Part shown: one piece after another, positions 43,520 to 52,876 of the stretch | How the letters are laid out: each line of letters opens with the position of its first letter | Position numbering within the stretch: position 1 is the stretch's first letter | NCBI RefSeq assembly: GCF_935822925.1 | Contig: NZ_CAKXZS010000004.1 | Location: 1-64,000 of the forward strand | Source of the DNA: Mesorhizobium ventifaucium | Lineage (GTDB): Bacteria > Pseudomonadota > Alphaproteobacteria > Rhizobiales > Rhizobiaceae | Direction of reading: 5' to 3' | DNA: 64,000 nucleotides | Made by a program: the position numbers and the translations under genes | The notes under the pieces: model-generated | The model's database searches: none | Told to the model about the DNA's origin: nothing | The model's input: the letters and a program-made list of their open reading frames with translations, nothing else

Positions 43520-44911
43520 ATGGCCACGGTTCTGAACGCCAAGGGCGTTCCACTTCCCTACAGCGGCTCCTCCGTAAAGTGGTATTCGGCGACGAATTCC
43601 GGCCCGACACTTTATGGCAGCACATACAACGACTCGATGTATGGGGACGCTAACGTCACCGTCACAATGCGTGGCGGCAAGGGCGACGACATTTATTACC
43701 TGTACTCCGCGAAAAACAAGGCGGTCGAGCTGTCCGGCGAAGGGGTGGACACCATCTCGACCTGGATGAGCTACAAGCTCCCAGCCAATTTCGAGAATCT
43801 GACGGTCACGGGCGACAAACGCTATGCTTTCGGAAACGAACTGAACAACATCGTTACCGGCGGCTCCGGCCAACAGACGCTCGACGGCTTACAGGGCGAT
43901 GACGTGCTCAAGGGCGGATCCGGGGCGGACATTTTCGTCGTCAACCCCGGCAATGGCAGTGATCTGATCCTGGACCTTGGCGCGACGGATATGGTTCGCG
44001 TCGGAAGCTACGGCTTCACCTCCTTCGAGGAGGTTCGCGTCAACATGGTCCAGTCGGGAGCCAACGTCCGACTTAATCTGTCCGACGACGAGTTTCTCGT
44101 CTTCGCCAACAAGACCATCGGCGATTTCACCGCAAGCCAGTTCAAGCTGGCCGTGGACAGGTCGGCTCTGGAACTCACCTTTTCGGACGAGTTCGACACG
44201 CTGGACCTGTGGAACGGCTCGAGCGGCACCTGGGATTCGAACTACTGGTGGGGGGCCGCGAACGGCAGCACGCTCACGAGCAACAACGATCTTCAATGGT
44301 ACATCGATACCGACTACGCCCCGACACGTTCCGTCAATCCGTTCAGCATTGAGGACGGTGTTCTCACCATTACCGCCGCCCGGGCTCCTGAGGCGATCCG
44401 TCCCTACATAAATAACTACCAATACACGTCAGGTTTGTTGACGACCTACGAATCCTTCGCGCAGACCTACGGCTATTTTGAAATTCGGGCCGACATGCCC
44501 GAAACGCAAGGTGCATGGCCGGCCTTCTGGCTTCTCCCGGCGGACGGCTCCTGGCCGCCGGAACTGGACGTCATAGAGATGTTCGGTCAGGATCCAAACA
44601 AGCTCATCTTGACAGGCCACTCGAACGCGACGGGAACTCATACAACAGTAGGCTCGACGGCCTACGCCTCGGATACCAGAGGGTTCCACACATATGGCGT
44701 GCTTTGGACAGAAGACGAACTCGTCTGGTATTTCGACGACGTCGAAGTCGCTCGTGCCGCAACGCCTGCCGACATGCATGACCCGATGTATATGCTGGTG
44801 AATATGGGGATTGGTGGCCAAGCGGGAGCGCCCGCCGACGGGCTTGCGACGCCTGCGGAAATGCAGATCGACTACATCCATGCCTATGCGTTGCAAGATT
44901 GGATTATCTAA
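43520..44911 (+). CDS. GH16 endo-beta-glycanase with RTX-like N-terminal repeats
   Basis: Secreted glycanase of 463 residues. The first 200 residues carry RTX-like calcium repeats (MRGGKGDDIYYLYS, LDGLQGDDVLKGGSGADIF) and the type I export character seen in ExsH/PlyA. GH16 domain from about 225: LTFSDEFDTLDLWNG, YGYFEIRADMPETQGAWPAF and the catalytic ELDVIEMFG (Glu-x-Asp-x-x-Glu). AAGGAG precedes ATG 43520. It stands directly upstream of the PrsD/PrsE-like exporter, its probable export route. It would trim exopolysaccharide (succinoglycan-like or mixed-linkage beta-glucan) outside the cell. Unlike ExsH, its repeats are at the N-terminus. Confidence 0.85.
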   Translation: MATVLNAKGVPLPYSGSSVKWYSATNSGPTLYGSTYNDSMYGDANVTVTMRGGKGDDIYYLYSAKNKAVELSGEGVDTISTWMSYKLPANFENLTVTGDKRYAFGNELNNIVTGGSGQQTLDGLQGDDVLKGGSGADIFVVNPGNGSDLILDLGATDMVRVGSYGFTSFEEVRVNMVQSGANVRLNLSDDEFLVFANKTIGDFTASQFKLAVDRSALELTFSDEFDTLDLWNGSSGTWDSNYWWGAANGSTLTSNNDLQWYIDTDYAPTRSVNPFSIEDGVLTITAARAPEAIRPYINNYQYTSGLLTTYESFAQTYGYFEIRADMPETQGAWPAFWLLPADGSWPPELDVIEMFGQDPNKLILTGHSNATGTHTTVGSTAYASDTRGFHTYGVLWTEDELVWYFDDVEVARAATPADMHDPMYMLVNMGIGGQAGAPADGLATPAEMQIDYIHAYALQDWII

Positions 44912-45002
44912 CATTTGACAGATAGGCTCGGCACCGACACGATCGTCATCAGGCCTGATTTCGGGCGCGGTTATTGCCGCCTGAGACCGAACTGGAACTG
45001 AT

Positions 45003-46757
45003 GTGAAGGCGATGTCGCATCCCATTCCACCTGAACCGCCGCGGACGACACTTGCGGCGGTTCTGGCCGCGTTTCGGCGAGCGTTGGCGGGAATTGCATT
45101 GATGAGCGGCGTCGTCAATGTTCTGGCGCTGACCGGCTCGTTTTTCATGCTGCAGGTCTACGATCGCGTCATACCTGGCCGCAGCGTGCCGACGCTCGTC
45201 GGGCTCGCCGTGTTTGCCGGCACACTTTTCGTCTTTCAGGGCGTTCTTGAACTCATCCGGTCGCGTTTGCTGGTGCGTATCGGAATGGCGCTGGACGCGC
45301 GCTTGAGCGGACAGGTCTATGCCGCCCTCATGCGTTTGCCGCTGCGCACCAAACTCGCAGGCGACGGCCTTCAATCCTTGCGCGATCTTGACCAGGTGCG
45401 ATCGTTCATGTCGAGCGCCGGTCCGACCGCGCTTTTCGACCTGCCGTGGATGCCGCTCTACCTCGCAATCTGCTTCCTGTTCCATTTCTGGATCGGCATG
45501 ACGGCGCTGGCCGGGGTGGTCATTCTCTTCAGCCTGGCATTGCTTGCCGAAATTCGCACGAGAGAGCCCGCCAGAAAGGCAAACAGTCAAGCGGCAGCGC
45601 GCAATACACTTGCCGAAGCGACGCGCCGCAATGTCGAGGTTCTGCAGGCCATGGGCTTTGGCTCGCGCATCGCCGAGCGCTGGTCAGGGATCAATGCCGG
45701 CTATCTCGACACCAATGCAAGAGCGAGCGACCTTGCCGGGACTCTCGCAACGATCGCGAAGATCCTGCGCATGATGCTGCAATCAGGCATATTGGCGATC
45801 GGCGCTTATCTGGTCATCCATCAGGAGGCGACCGGCGGCATCATGATCGCCAGTTCGATCATGATGAGCCGGGCGCTCGCACCGATCGAACTGGCTATCG
45901 CCCACTGGAAGGGCTTCGTCACCGCCCGCCAGGCCTGGACCCGGCTGACCCAGCTTCTGGTCCTGCTTCCCGAAACTGCGATAAGTGTCTCGCTGCCTGC
46001 GCCGAGATCTGCTCTTTCGGTCGAAAGCATCAGCGTTACGCCGCCAGGCGAGCGTCGTTTGGTCGTGCAGGACGCCACCTTTGCACTGGAAAAGGGCGTC
46101 GGCCTCGGCATCGTCGGACCAAGCGCTTCGGGAAAATCATCGCTGGTTCGGGCAATTGCCGGCATATGGCTCCCGATCCGCGGAACCGTCAGGCTGGATG
46201 GCGCAACGCTCGACCAGTGGTCGCCGGAAGAGCTGGGCAGCCATGTCGGCTATCTGCCGCAGGATGTGCAACTGTTCGACGGCACCATTGCCGAGAACAT
46301 TGCGCGCTTCGAATCGCAGGCGCCCTCGGACAAGATACTGACGGCTGCGCGCGCGGCCGGCGTTCATGATCTGGTCATCCACCTGCCGGAGGGCTACGAG
46401 ACGCGCATCGGCGAGGCCGGGTCGGCGCTTTCGGCGGGCCAGAGGCAGCGGGTGGCGCTTGCCCGGGCTCTCTACGGAGACCCGTTTCTGGTCATTCTCG
46501 ACGAGCCTAACTCCAACCTCGATGCGGAAGGCGAGGCCGCGTTGACGGTGGCGATCCAGGGTGTTCGCGCTCGGGGCGGTATTGCCATCGTGGTCGCACA
46601 CCGGCCGAGCGCGCTGGCCAGCCTGGATCAGGTTCTTGTGATGGCGAACGGCAGGATCCAGGCCTTTGGCCCGAAGAATGAGATCCTGAACAAGATCACC
46701 CGCCCAGCAGGCGTTCCCCTGAAGGTCGTTTCCGGGCCTGAGGAGTCGGCATCCTGA
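45003..46757 (+). CDS. prsD: type I secretion ABC transporter, PrsD-like
   Basis: ABC exporter half-transporter of 584 residues: six-helix membrane domain (SGVVNVLALTGSFFMLQVYD near 35-55), then a nucleotide-binding domain with Walker A GPSASGKSSL, signature LSAGQRQRVALARAL and Walker B LVILDEPNSNLD. This is the PrtD/PrsD/HlyB group without peptidase domain. GTG 45003 or ATG 45012 is the start. Its stop overlaps the adaptor gene by one base. Together with the next gene and an outer-membrane TolC from elsewhere it would export the GH16-RTX and RTX-esterase proteins. Confidence 0.9.
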   Translation: MKAMSHPIPPEPPRTTLAAVLAAFRRALAGIALMSGVVNVLALTGSFFMLQVYDRVIPGRSVPTLVGLAVFAGTLFVFQGVLELIRSRLLVRIGMALDARLSGQVYAALMRLPLRTKLAGDGLQSLRDLDQVRSFMSSAGPTALFDLPWMPLYLAICFLFHFWIGMTALAGVVILFSLALLAEIRTREPARKANSQAAARNTLAEATRRNVEVLQAMGFGSRIAERWSGINAGYLDTNARASDLAGTLATIAKILRMMLQSGILAIGAYLVIHQEATGGIMIASSIMMSRALAPIELAIAHWKGFVTARQAWTRLTQLLVLLPETAISVSLPAPRSALSVESISVTPPGERRLVVQDATFALEKGVGLGIVGPSASGKSSLVRAIAGIWLPIRGTVRLDGATLDQWSPEELGSHVGYLPQDVQLFDGTIAENIARFESQAPSDKILTAARAAGVHDLVIHLPEGYETRIGEAGSALSAGQRQRVALARALYGDPFLVILDEPNSNLDAEGEAALTVAIQGVRARGGIAIVVAHRPSALASLDQVLVMANGRIQAFGPKNEILNKITRPAGVPLKVVSGPEESAS

Positions 46758-48067
46758 TGGCGCAACGCACGATGTTCGCAGCCGATCGCACTATTCGACG
46801 CTATCTGCTTGGCGGTGTCGCGACCTGCATCCTGCTGGTTGGCGGGGCGGGGAGTTTGGCCGCCGTCACCGAGCTTTCCGGAGCCGTCATCGCTTCGGGA
46901 AAGCTGGTCGTCGATTCCAGCGTCAAGAAAGTGCAGCATCCAACCGGTGGCGTGGTCGGTCAAATCCTCGTTCGAGAAGGCGATGCGGTAAAGGCGGGCC
47001 AGGTTTTGATCCGCCTGGATGAGACCATCACCCGGGCCAATCTGGCGATCGTCACCAAGAGCCTGGACGAATTCGAGGCGCGCCTGGCTCGCCTTGAGGC
47101 CGAACGCGACGGCAAAGCAAGCATCAGCTTTCCAGTTTCGCTTGTGTCACGCCAGGATGCCCCCGAGATTGGGCGGGCGATGGCCGGCGAGCAATCTCTG
47201 TTCGAATTTCGCCGACAGGCGCGCTCCGGTCAGAAGGCTCAGTTGGCAGAGCGCATTGCGCAGCTTGCCGAAGAAGTTTCCGGCTTGACCGAGCAAAGAG
47301 ATGCCAAGAGCCAGGAAATCAAGTTGATCGGCTTTGAGCTCGAAGGCATGCGTAGCCTGTGGCAACGTAAGCTGGTTTCAATCGATCGCATTACTGCGCT
47401 TGAACGCGATGCCGTGCGGCTCAAAGGTGAGCACGGTCAACTGACTGCGGCAATTGCGCAATCAAAGGGTCGTACCTCCGAAATCCGTTTGCAGATCATC
47501 CAGATCGACCAGGATTTGCGCAGCGAAGTGGCGAGCGAACTGCGTGACGTCCAGGCAAAGATCTCCGAATCCGTCGAGCGCAAGGTTTCGGCCGAAGATC
47601 AGCTCAAACGGATCGATATACGCAGTCCGCAGAACGGTGTCGTTCATCAGCTTGGCGTGCACACGGTCGGTGGCGTCATTTCTCCGGGCGAGCTCATCAT
47701 GCTGATTGTCCCGGTGACAGACGACCTGACCGTCGAGGCGCGTGTGGCTCCGCAAGACATCGATCAATTGACGCCAGGACAAGGCGCGACCCTGAGGCTG
47801 TCGGCATTCAATCAGCAAACGACGCCGGAACTGAATGGTGCCGTCAGCAAGATTTCCGCCGATCTCAATGTCGATGAGAAAACAGGCACCGGCTTTTACA
47901 CCGTTAATGTTGTTTTACCTCGCACAGAGCTTAGCCGGCTCAAGGGCGTGGCCCTGGCGCCAGGCATGCCTGTCGAGGTGTTCTTTTCGACCGGCAACCG
48001 CACCATGCTGTCCTATCTCGTGAAACCTTTGGCGGATCAGATTCAGCGAGCTTTCAGGGAGGAGTAG
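46757..48067 (+). CDS. prsE: type I secretion membrane-fusion adaptor, PrsE/HlyD family
   Basis: Adaptor of 436 residues: one N-terminal membrane helix (LLGGVATCILLVGGAGSLAA), a lipoyl half near VQHPTGGVVGQILVREGD, a long coiled-coil (about 95-270), the second lipoyl half (IRSPQNGVVHQLGVHTVGGV) and a C-terminal beta barrel. Typical of PrsE/HlyD. Follows the ABC gene with a TGATG junction, so the two are one operon downstream of the GH16 gene. Bridges the ABC protein to TolC. Confidence 0.9.
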   Translation: MAQRTMFAADRTIRRYLLGGVATCILLVGGAGSLAAVTELSGAVIASGKLVVDSSVKKVQHPTGGVVGQILVREGDAVKAGQVLIRLDETITRANLAIVTKSLDEFEARLARLEAERDGKASISFPVSLVSRQDAPEIGRAMAGEQSLFEFRRQARSGQKAQLAERIAQLAEEVSGLTEQRDAKSQEIKLIGFELEGMRSLWQRKLVSIDRITALERDAVRLKGEHGQLTAAIAQSKGRTSEIRLQIIQIDQDLRSEVASELRDVQAKISESVERKVSAEDQLKRIDIRSPQNGVVHQLGVHTVGGVISPGELIMLIVPVTDDLTVEARVAPQDIDQLTPGQGATLRLSAFNQQTTPELNGAVSKISADLNVDEKTGTGFYTVNVVLPRTELSRLKGVALAPGMPVEVFFSTGNRTMLSYLVKPLADQIQRAFREE

Positions 48068-48098
48068 GCTCTCTCGGCGAGCCGACGAGCTGAATTCC

Positions 48099-48123
48099 GG
48101 AACAAGGACGCGATTCTGCCGTT
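48099..48123 (+). promoter_or_regulatory. EcfG-type (general stress) promoter
   Basis: GGAAC at 48099-48103, a 16-base spacer, and CGTT at 48120-48123, an exact match to the alphaproteobacterial EcfG/RpoE2 consensus as I know it. Placed 27 bases before a small gene. Confidence 0.75.
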
Positions 48124-48149
48124 TCGCCTGAAACTGGAAGCGGTCCCAC

Positions 48150-48383
48150 ATGTCCGAGTTGACGAATGAAGAGATCGAGGGGCGGCTCAATGCCCAGCGC
48201 GAGACTCTGGCGCTGGTCGTCGCGCTGCTTGCCGGCCTCGAGGCGACTTCCGAGCGAATATGGGCCGAACTGGAAGCCCGTTTTCAATTCCAGAACAATC
48301 AGGAAGACCCGAGCCCGATGAGTGCGACGCTGCACCAGGTTCGCATCGCTGCGGAGTGGCCGGGCCACGACGCCACGCCATGA
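48150..48383 (+). CDS. small stress-induced hypothetical protein
   Basis: Frame of 77 residues, mostly helical and acidic (LTNEEIEGRLNAQRETLALV, LEATSERIWAELEARFQFQN). No known domain. The evidence that it is real is the exact EcfG-type promoter 27 bases upstream and normal codon character. Function unknown; a cytoplasmic small stress protein is likely. Confidence 0.6.
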   Translation: MSELTNEEIEGRLNAQRETLALVVALLAGLEATSERIWAELEARFQFQNNQEDPSPMSATLHQVRIAAEWPGHDATP

Positions 48384-48436
48384 CGCCGGCTGGTTACGAA
48401 AGGATGCCTGGAACAATGGCTCCAGTAGCAATTTTC

Positions 48437-48470
48437 CATTCGGACTCCGGAAACATTCGGACTCCGGAAA
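48437..48470. repeat. 17-bp tandem duplication
   Basis: cattcggactccggaaa occurs twice in a row (48437-48453, 48454-48470), followed by cattttt. It stands between the small stress gene and the SDR fusion gene. No role is apparent. Confidence 0.8.
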
Positions 48471-48655
48471 CATTTTTGGCATGCTGGTGTTAACTCACTG
48501 GGCGGGGCGCGAGGCGCTTCCTTCTCTTTGAGGCAATGATGAGCTTCGATAAGACATTGCAGATCGCCCACATCCGGCTGAATGGGACTGCGGCTAACCG
48601 TGACCGGCAGGTTGCCCGGTTGAAGTCCAGGCGGCCTGGCGAACAGGCCTGAGCT

Positions 48656-51202
48656 GTGGCGAGTAACGGCACGACCCTTCCGACGGTTCTTATCACCGGC
48701 AGCAGTGGCTTCCTGGGGCAGGCGATCGCGCGAGGCTTGATTGACCGCTACCGCGTCATCGGCCTCGACGTCGCAAAACCGAAGCATGCCCCCGCCGGCA
48801 TGGAGACGATCGAGATCGATCTCACCTCCGATGAGGGCGTGAGCAGGGCTGTGCAGGCGGCACGGGAGCGCAGCGGCGGCCGAATCGCTTCGGTCGTTCA
48901 TCTTGCCGCCTATTATGACACGACCGGCGAGGACAACCCGAAATATGACGCCGTCACCGTGCAGGGCACGCGCCGGCTCCTGAAGGCGCTGACGGCGGTC
49001 GAGACCGAGCAGTTCGTGTTCTCCAGCACGCTTCTCGTCCATGCGCCAAGCCCGGGGAAGGGTGCGAAAATCAATGAGGGCTCGCCGCTTGACCCGGCCT
49101 GGGCATACCCAAAATCGAAGGCCGAAACCGAGGCGCTGATTTCGAGGGAGCGCGGCCAGATCAAGACGGTGATCCTGCGGCTCGCCGGCGTCTATGACGA
49201 AGACTGCCGGGCGGCCTTTATTGCCCAGCAGATCGCCCGCATCTTCGAGCGCTTGCCGACCGCTTATCTGTTCGCCGGCGATATCACCGCCGGCCAGCCC
49301 TATCTGCACAAGGACGATCTCGTCGATGCGGTGGTGCGCACCGTCGACCGGCGCGCCGAACTTCCGGCCGAGACCGTGCTTTTGATCGGCGAAGAAGACA
49401 CACCGTCATACGAGGAGATGCAGAAACGCATCGGCCGGCTTATCCATGGCGAGGACTGGCGGACCCTGGCGCTGCCGAAGCAACTGACGAAGCTGGGCGC
49501 CTGGGTGCAGACGGAGGTACTCGACCAGGACACCGACATCAAACCGTGGATGATCGAGAACTCGGACGATCATTACGAGATCGACATCTCGCGGGCCAAA
49601 ACCCTGCTGGGCTGGGCGCCCAGACACCATCTGCTGGACACATTGCCGGAGATGATCCGCCGGCTGAAACAGGACCCCACGGACTGGTACGCGGCCAACA
49701 AGCTCGATCCGCCCGTTGTCGCGGCTTCGGACCCCGAGATCGAGCAGGCCGAAAGGCGCCTCAAGGGACCGCTCGAGCGAAGCAAGGAAGACGTCGAAGC
49801 GGCGATAAAACGGCATCGGTCGAGGACGCTCTGGGCGCCGATGACCAACGCTGCGCTCGGACTATGGCTGGTCACTTCGCCGATGACAGTTGGACTGTTC
49901 GATCCCGTCACAGCCGTAATGCCACCCGCTCTGGGGCATGCTGTCGCGGAGCCGCAATTGCGCAATGCAGGCCTCGGCGTCAGCGAGATCGTTTCCGGCC
50001 TGCTGGTGACGGTCTTTGCGTTGATGGGCATGTCCCGACGCTGGCGCTGGGTGCAGTGGATCACGGCGTCGCTCGGAGTTTGGGTGATGCTGGCGCCGTT
50101 GCTGTTTTGGACGACCAGCGCCGCCGCCTATGCCATCGACGCGCTCGTCGGCATGCTGATCGTCGCCTTTGCGGTGATGATCCCGCCGACCCCTGGCATC
50201 AGCCGCCGCGCGCTGGCGGCCGACGACGACATTCCGCTGGGCTGGACCTATTCGCCATCGACCTTCACCCAGCGGATACCGATCGTGGCGCTGGCCTTCG
50301 TCGGCCTGTTCGTCTCGCGCTATCTCGCCGCCTTCCAGATGGGCCACGCGGATGGGCTGTGGGATCCGTTTTTCGGCCCCGGCGGCGCGCCGGTGCGCAA
50401 CGGCAGCGAAGCGGTGGTGACGTCATGGGTCTCGAAGGGTTTTCCAATCGCCGATGCCGGGCTCGGCGCCTTCGCCTATTGCCTCGATATCCTCGCCGGC
50501 GCGATCGGCGACCGCCGGCGCTGGCGCACCATGCCGTGGATGGTGCTCCTCTTCGGCTTGCTGATCATTCCGCTTGGCGCGGTCAGCGTCTTCTTCATCA
50601 TCATCCAGCCACCGCTGATTGGCGCACTGTGCACGTTCTGCATTCTCCAGGCCGCCGTCACGGTGGTGCTGATCCCTTACTCCGTCGATGAGGTGCTGGC
50701 GACCATCCAGTATCTCTGGGGCGCCACGAGGGCGGGCGAGCCGTTCTGGCGTACCTTCTGGATGGGCGGACCGGCGCTGTCGGAGAACCAGACGCCTGGG
50801 GCCGACCTCGACCGTCCGGTTTTCGAGGTGCTGAAGGAATTTGTCACCGGCGGCGTCAACTTCCCCTGGACGCTGGTCGCGAGCACGCTGCTCGGCGCCT
50901 TGCTGATGACGACGCCATTGCTCTTCGGCACGCAGCCACCGCTTTACTTCAGCGATCATGTCGTCGGCTGTCTCATTATCATGGTCGCAGTCACGGCCAT
51001 GGCCGAAGTGGTCCGGCCGGTGCGCTTCCTCAATGTCGTGCTTGGTGCCTGGATCGCGGTGTCCCCCTTCGTGCTTGCCGGCGGTGAAACCCTGGCGACC
51101 GTGGCGGACGTTGCGATCGGTCTGGCGCTGATCGTGCTCAGCCTGCCGCGCGGCACGCGCAGCGACCAGCATTACGGCGGTTGGGATCGAGCGATTGTCT
51201 GA
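48656..51202 (+). CDS. SDR-SPW-VKOR-SPW multidomain membrane protein
   Basis: Protein of 848 residues joining four modules. (1) A cytoplasmic extended SDR at about 10-330 (LITGSSGFLGQAIARGL; AYPKSKAETEAL with Tyr-x-x-x-Lys). (2) An SPW-type two-helix membrane module around 455-500 (WVQWITASLGVWVMLAPLLF). (3) A VKOR-like helix bundle around 560-690 with the redox motif GALCTFCILQA. (4) A second SPW module near 785-840 (FLNVVLGAWIAVSPFVLAGG). GTG 48656 start. It may couple a nucleotide-sugar or lipid SDR with a thiol redox membrane unit; the substrate is unknown. It sits in the stress-gene island but I see no EcfG box directly before it. Confidence 0.8.
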   Translation: MASNGTTLPTVLITGSSGFLGQAIARGLIDRYRVIGLDVAKPKHAPAGMETIEIDLTSDEGVSRAVQAARERSGGRIASVVHLAAYYDTTGEDNPKYDAVTVQGTRRLLKALTAVETEQFVFSSTLLVHAPSPGKGAKINEGSPLDPAWAYPKSKAETEALISRERGQIKTVILRLAGVYDEDCRAAFIAQQIARIFERLPTAYLFAGDITAGQPYLHKDDLVDAVVRTVDRRAELPAETVLLIGEEDTPSYEEMQKRIGRLIHGEDWRTLALPKQLTKLGAWVQTEVLDQDTDIKPWMIENSDDHYEIDISRAKTLLGWAPRHHLLDTLPEMIRRLKQDPTDWYAANKLDPPVVAASDPEIEQAERRLKGPLERSKEDVEAAIKRHRSRTLWAPMTNAALGLWLVTSPMTVGLFDPVTAVMPPALGHAVAEPQLRNAGLGVSEIVSGLLVTVFALMGMSRRWRWVQWITASLGVWVMLAPLLFWTTSAAAYAIDALVGMLIVAFAVMIPPTPGISRRALAADDDIPLGWTYSPSTFTQRIPIVALAFVGLFVSRYLAAFQMGHADGLWDPFFGPGGAPVRNGSEAVVTSWVSKGFPIADAGLGAFAYCLDILAGAIGDRRRWRTMPWMVLLFGLLIIPLGAVSVFFIIIQPPLIGALCTFCILQAAVTVVLIPYSVDEVLATIQYLWGATRAGEPFWRTFWMGGPALSENQTPGADLDRPVFEVLKEFVTGGVNFPWTLVASTLLGALLMTTPLLFGTQPPLYFSDHVVGCLIIMVAVTAMAEVVRPVRFLNVVLGAWIAVSPFVLAGGETLATVADVAIGLALIVLSLPRGTRSDQHYGGWDRAIV

Positions 51203-51278
51203 GGAACAACTTCAGCGCCTGGCGATCCGGGCCGATATCGTCAGGGGTCCGGTGACGGCCAGTCTGCCGAGGAAGGAT

Positions 51279-51303
51279 GGAACGAAGCTGCAAATCTGCC
51301 GTT
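51279..51303 (+). promoter_or_regulatory. EcfG-type promoter
   Basis: GGAAC at 51279-51283, 16-base spacer, CGTT at 51300-51303. Exact consensus, about 90 bases before a small hydrophilic protein gene. Confidence 0.7.
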
Positions 51304-51391
51304 TGGCCTCATGCCACAACATGTGCCAAAGGCGAGACGCACTTCGCAAGGTTTCGCCCAGCCAGGATTGGGGAGTCGGAGTATAACTAAC

Positions 51392-51688
51392 ATGCCAGAC
51401 GAAATGATTGGCGGAGATCGGATAGCAGCCAATACCGACCACGCCGACGAGCGCAGTCCCGATGGCGGTCAGGGCAGAAAGGACAAGCGACAGGATCAAG
51501 CCGTCGCGCCGGACAACCGCCCGCAGGAGGACCCGGCAGAAGGTTCGCGCGACACGGTGGAGCACGAACTGGATAGACACAAAAAATCGGGTTCGGACGC
51601 ACCTCGCGGCGAGGCGAAGCCGGCGCGTGACGATCTGCAAGAGCAGGTCAAGGAAGAGATCGAGTTGCCTGAACGAGGCTCTGCCTGA
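51392..51688 (+). CDS. small hydrophilic stress protein
   Basis: Frame of 98 residues, extremely polar and charged (HADERSPDGGQGRKDKRQD; DDLQEQVKEEIELPERG), without hydrophobic core, as in intrinsically disordered stress proteins. Start ATG 51392 or ATG 51404. The exact EcfG promoter upstream supports expression in the general stress response. No family recognised. Confidence 0.55.
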   Translation: MPDEMIGGDRIAANTDHADERSPDGGQGRKDKRQDQAVAPDNRPQEDPAEGSRDTVEHELDRHKKSGSDAPRGEAKPARDDLQEQVKEEIELPERGSA

Positions 51689-51698
51689 CGGCGCCGGC

Positions 51699-51953
51699 CT
51701 AGATTTGTTCGCCGAGCAGGATCCTCGCGTCCTTGGCCGCGACGATGAACGCTTGGCGTGCGACCCTTGGCGGCTTTTCGCCGCGGATAACAGCAAGGCA
51801 GGCTGCCATTGCAGCCAGTCGCGTCTTGGAGGTTGGCGTCGGCCAGTCCCTCAGCAGCACTTCAGCCGCGTCGGAGACAGACAAAACGACCCTGTTGCGA
51901 TCGATCCGACCGGGTTGAACGACAATCGGCTTTCTGAAACGTCTCGTGCGCAC
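51699..51953 (-). CDS. DUF982 family protein
   Basis: Protein of 84 residues with the DUF982 pattern: a beta start (FRKPIVVQPGRIDRNRVVLS), DAAEVLLRDWP, then AACLAVIRGEKPPRVARQAF and AKDAR at the end. DUF982 proteins are small, frequent in rhizobia and of unknown function. GTG 51953 is preferred because GGAGAG lies just before it; an ATG at 52010 adds 19 unsupported residues. Convergent with the small stress gene. Confidence 0.7.
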   Translation of the reverse strand: MRTRRFRKPIVVQPGRIDRNRVVLSVSDAAEVLLRDWPTPTSKTRLAAMAACLAVIRGEKPPRVARQAFIVAAKDARILLGEQI

Positions 51954-52143
51954 GACACTCTCCAAAGCGAGGAGTATGTTAGCCGCGTCTGATCTTGTTC
52001 GCCACCTCAAATATTAATTGTTGCCGGACTTGCCGCTGTCCTGTCCATGGTAGGTGTATGGTATTTCACCCACCCGCGCAGTTTGGCGTAATGCAGGTGA
52101 CCGCCACGAAGGTGATCTGCCTGCCACAAAGGCGTGAACGACC

Positions 52144-52668
52144 ATGATCTATTTCACGGCCGACACGCATTTCAGCGATCCCCGCGTCCTGCGTATCGAT
52201 CGCCGCCCATTCGGCTCGCTGGCGGAACACGATCGAGCGCTGATTTCGCTCTGGAACGAAACCGTCAACCCGGATGACGAGATCTGGCATCTCGGCGACT
52301 TTGCGAAGGGATCGGCCGAATTCGTTGCATCGCTCCTGTCGTCGCTTCATGGCGAGAAGCATCTGATTATCGGCAACAACGATGGCGCGGCGACCATAGA
52401 GGCTGCGGGTTGGGCCAGCACACAACATTACAAGGAACTGACGATAGACGGCAGGTTGCTGATCCTATGCCACTATCCTTTTCGCACCTGGAATCAGATC
52501 GGCAAGAAATCGATCGATCTGCATGGCCATTCCCACGGCAGGCTGAGCCCGGTCACACGCCAGTACGACGCCGGCGTCGACAACTGGGATTTTCGCCCGG
52601 TCACCCTTTCCGCCATCCTTGCGAGCCGACGGCGGCGCACGGCCGGCCGCGAAATTCGACGCATGTGA
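52144..52668 (+). CDS. metallophosphoesterase (calcineurin-like)
   Basis: Phosphoesterase of 174 residues: FTADTHFSD (Asp, His), LGDFAKGS, LIIGNNDG, LCHYPFRTWNQ and LHGHSHG, giving the full two-metal site. This is the small bacterial group close to phage-type phosphoesterases. Likely cytoplasmic, no signal peptide. Single-gene unit; natural substrate unknown. Confidence 0.85.
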   Translation: MIYFTADTHFSDPRVLRIDRRPFGSLAEHDRALISLWNETVNPDDEIWHLGDFAKGSAEFVASLLSSLHGEKHLIIGNNDGAATIEAAGWASTQHYKELTIDGRLLILCHYPFRTWNQIGKKSIDLHGHSHGRLSPVTRQYDAGVDNWDFRPVTLSAILASRRRRTAGREIRRM

Positions 52669-52876
52669 TCAAAAACGCGGATTATCCCGGCTGTTGCTGG
52701 CAGGTCGGCGAATTTCGCTACTTGGCGCCCCTCAGACACCGTTTGAACCTGACGTCCTTAATCGTGCACTCCGGGCTGAACGTTTCTGCCATCTGGTGCG
52801 TTCTCCCGGGCAGAGGGCGTAGCGACCGCAACATCGTCACCCATTGCCATAACGAGGAAGCACCGGAACGAGCGAG

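Noticed and set aside
50423..51172. Long open frames opposite the SDR-VKOR gene and other high-GC genes
   Set aside because: They are shadow frames rich in Arg, Ala and Gly, without starts, ribosome sites or recognisable motifs.
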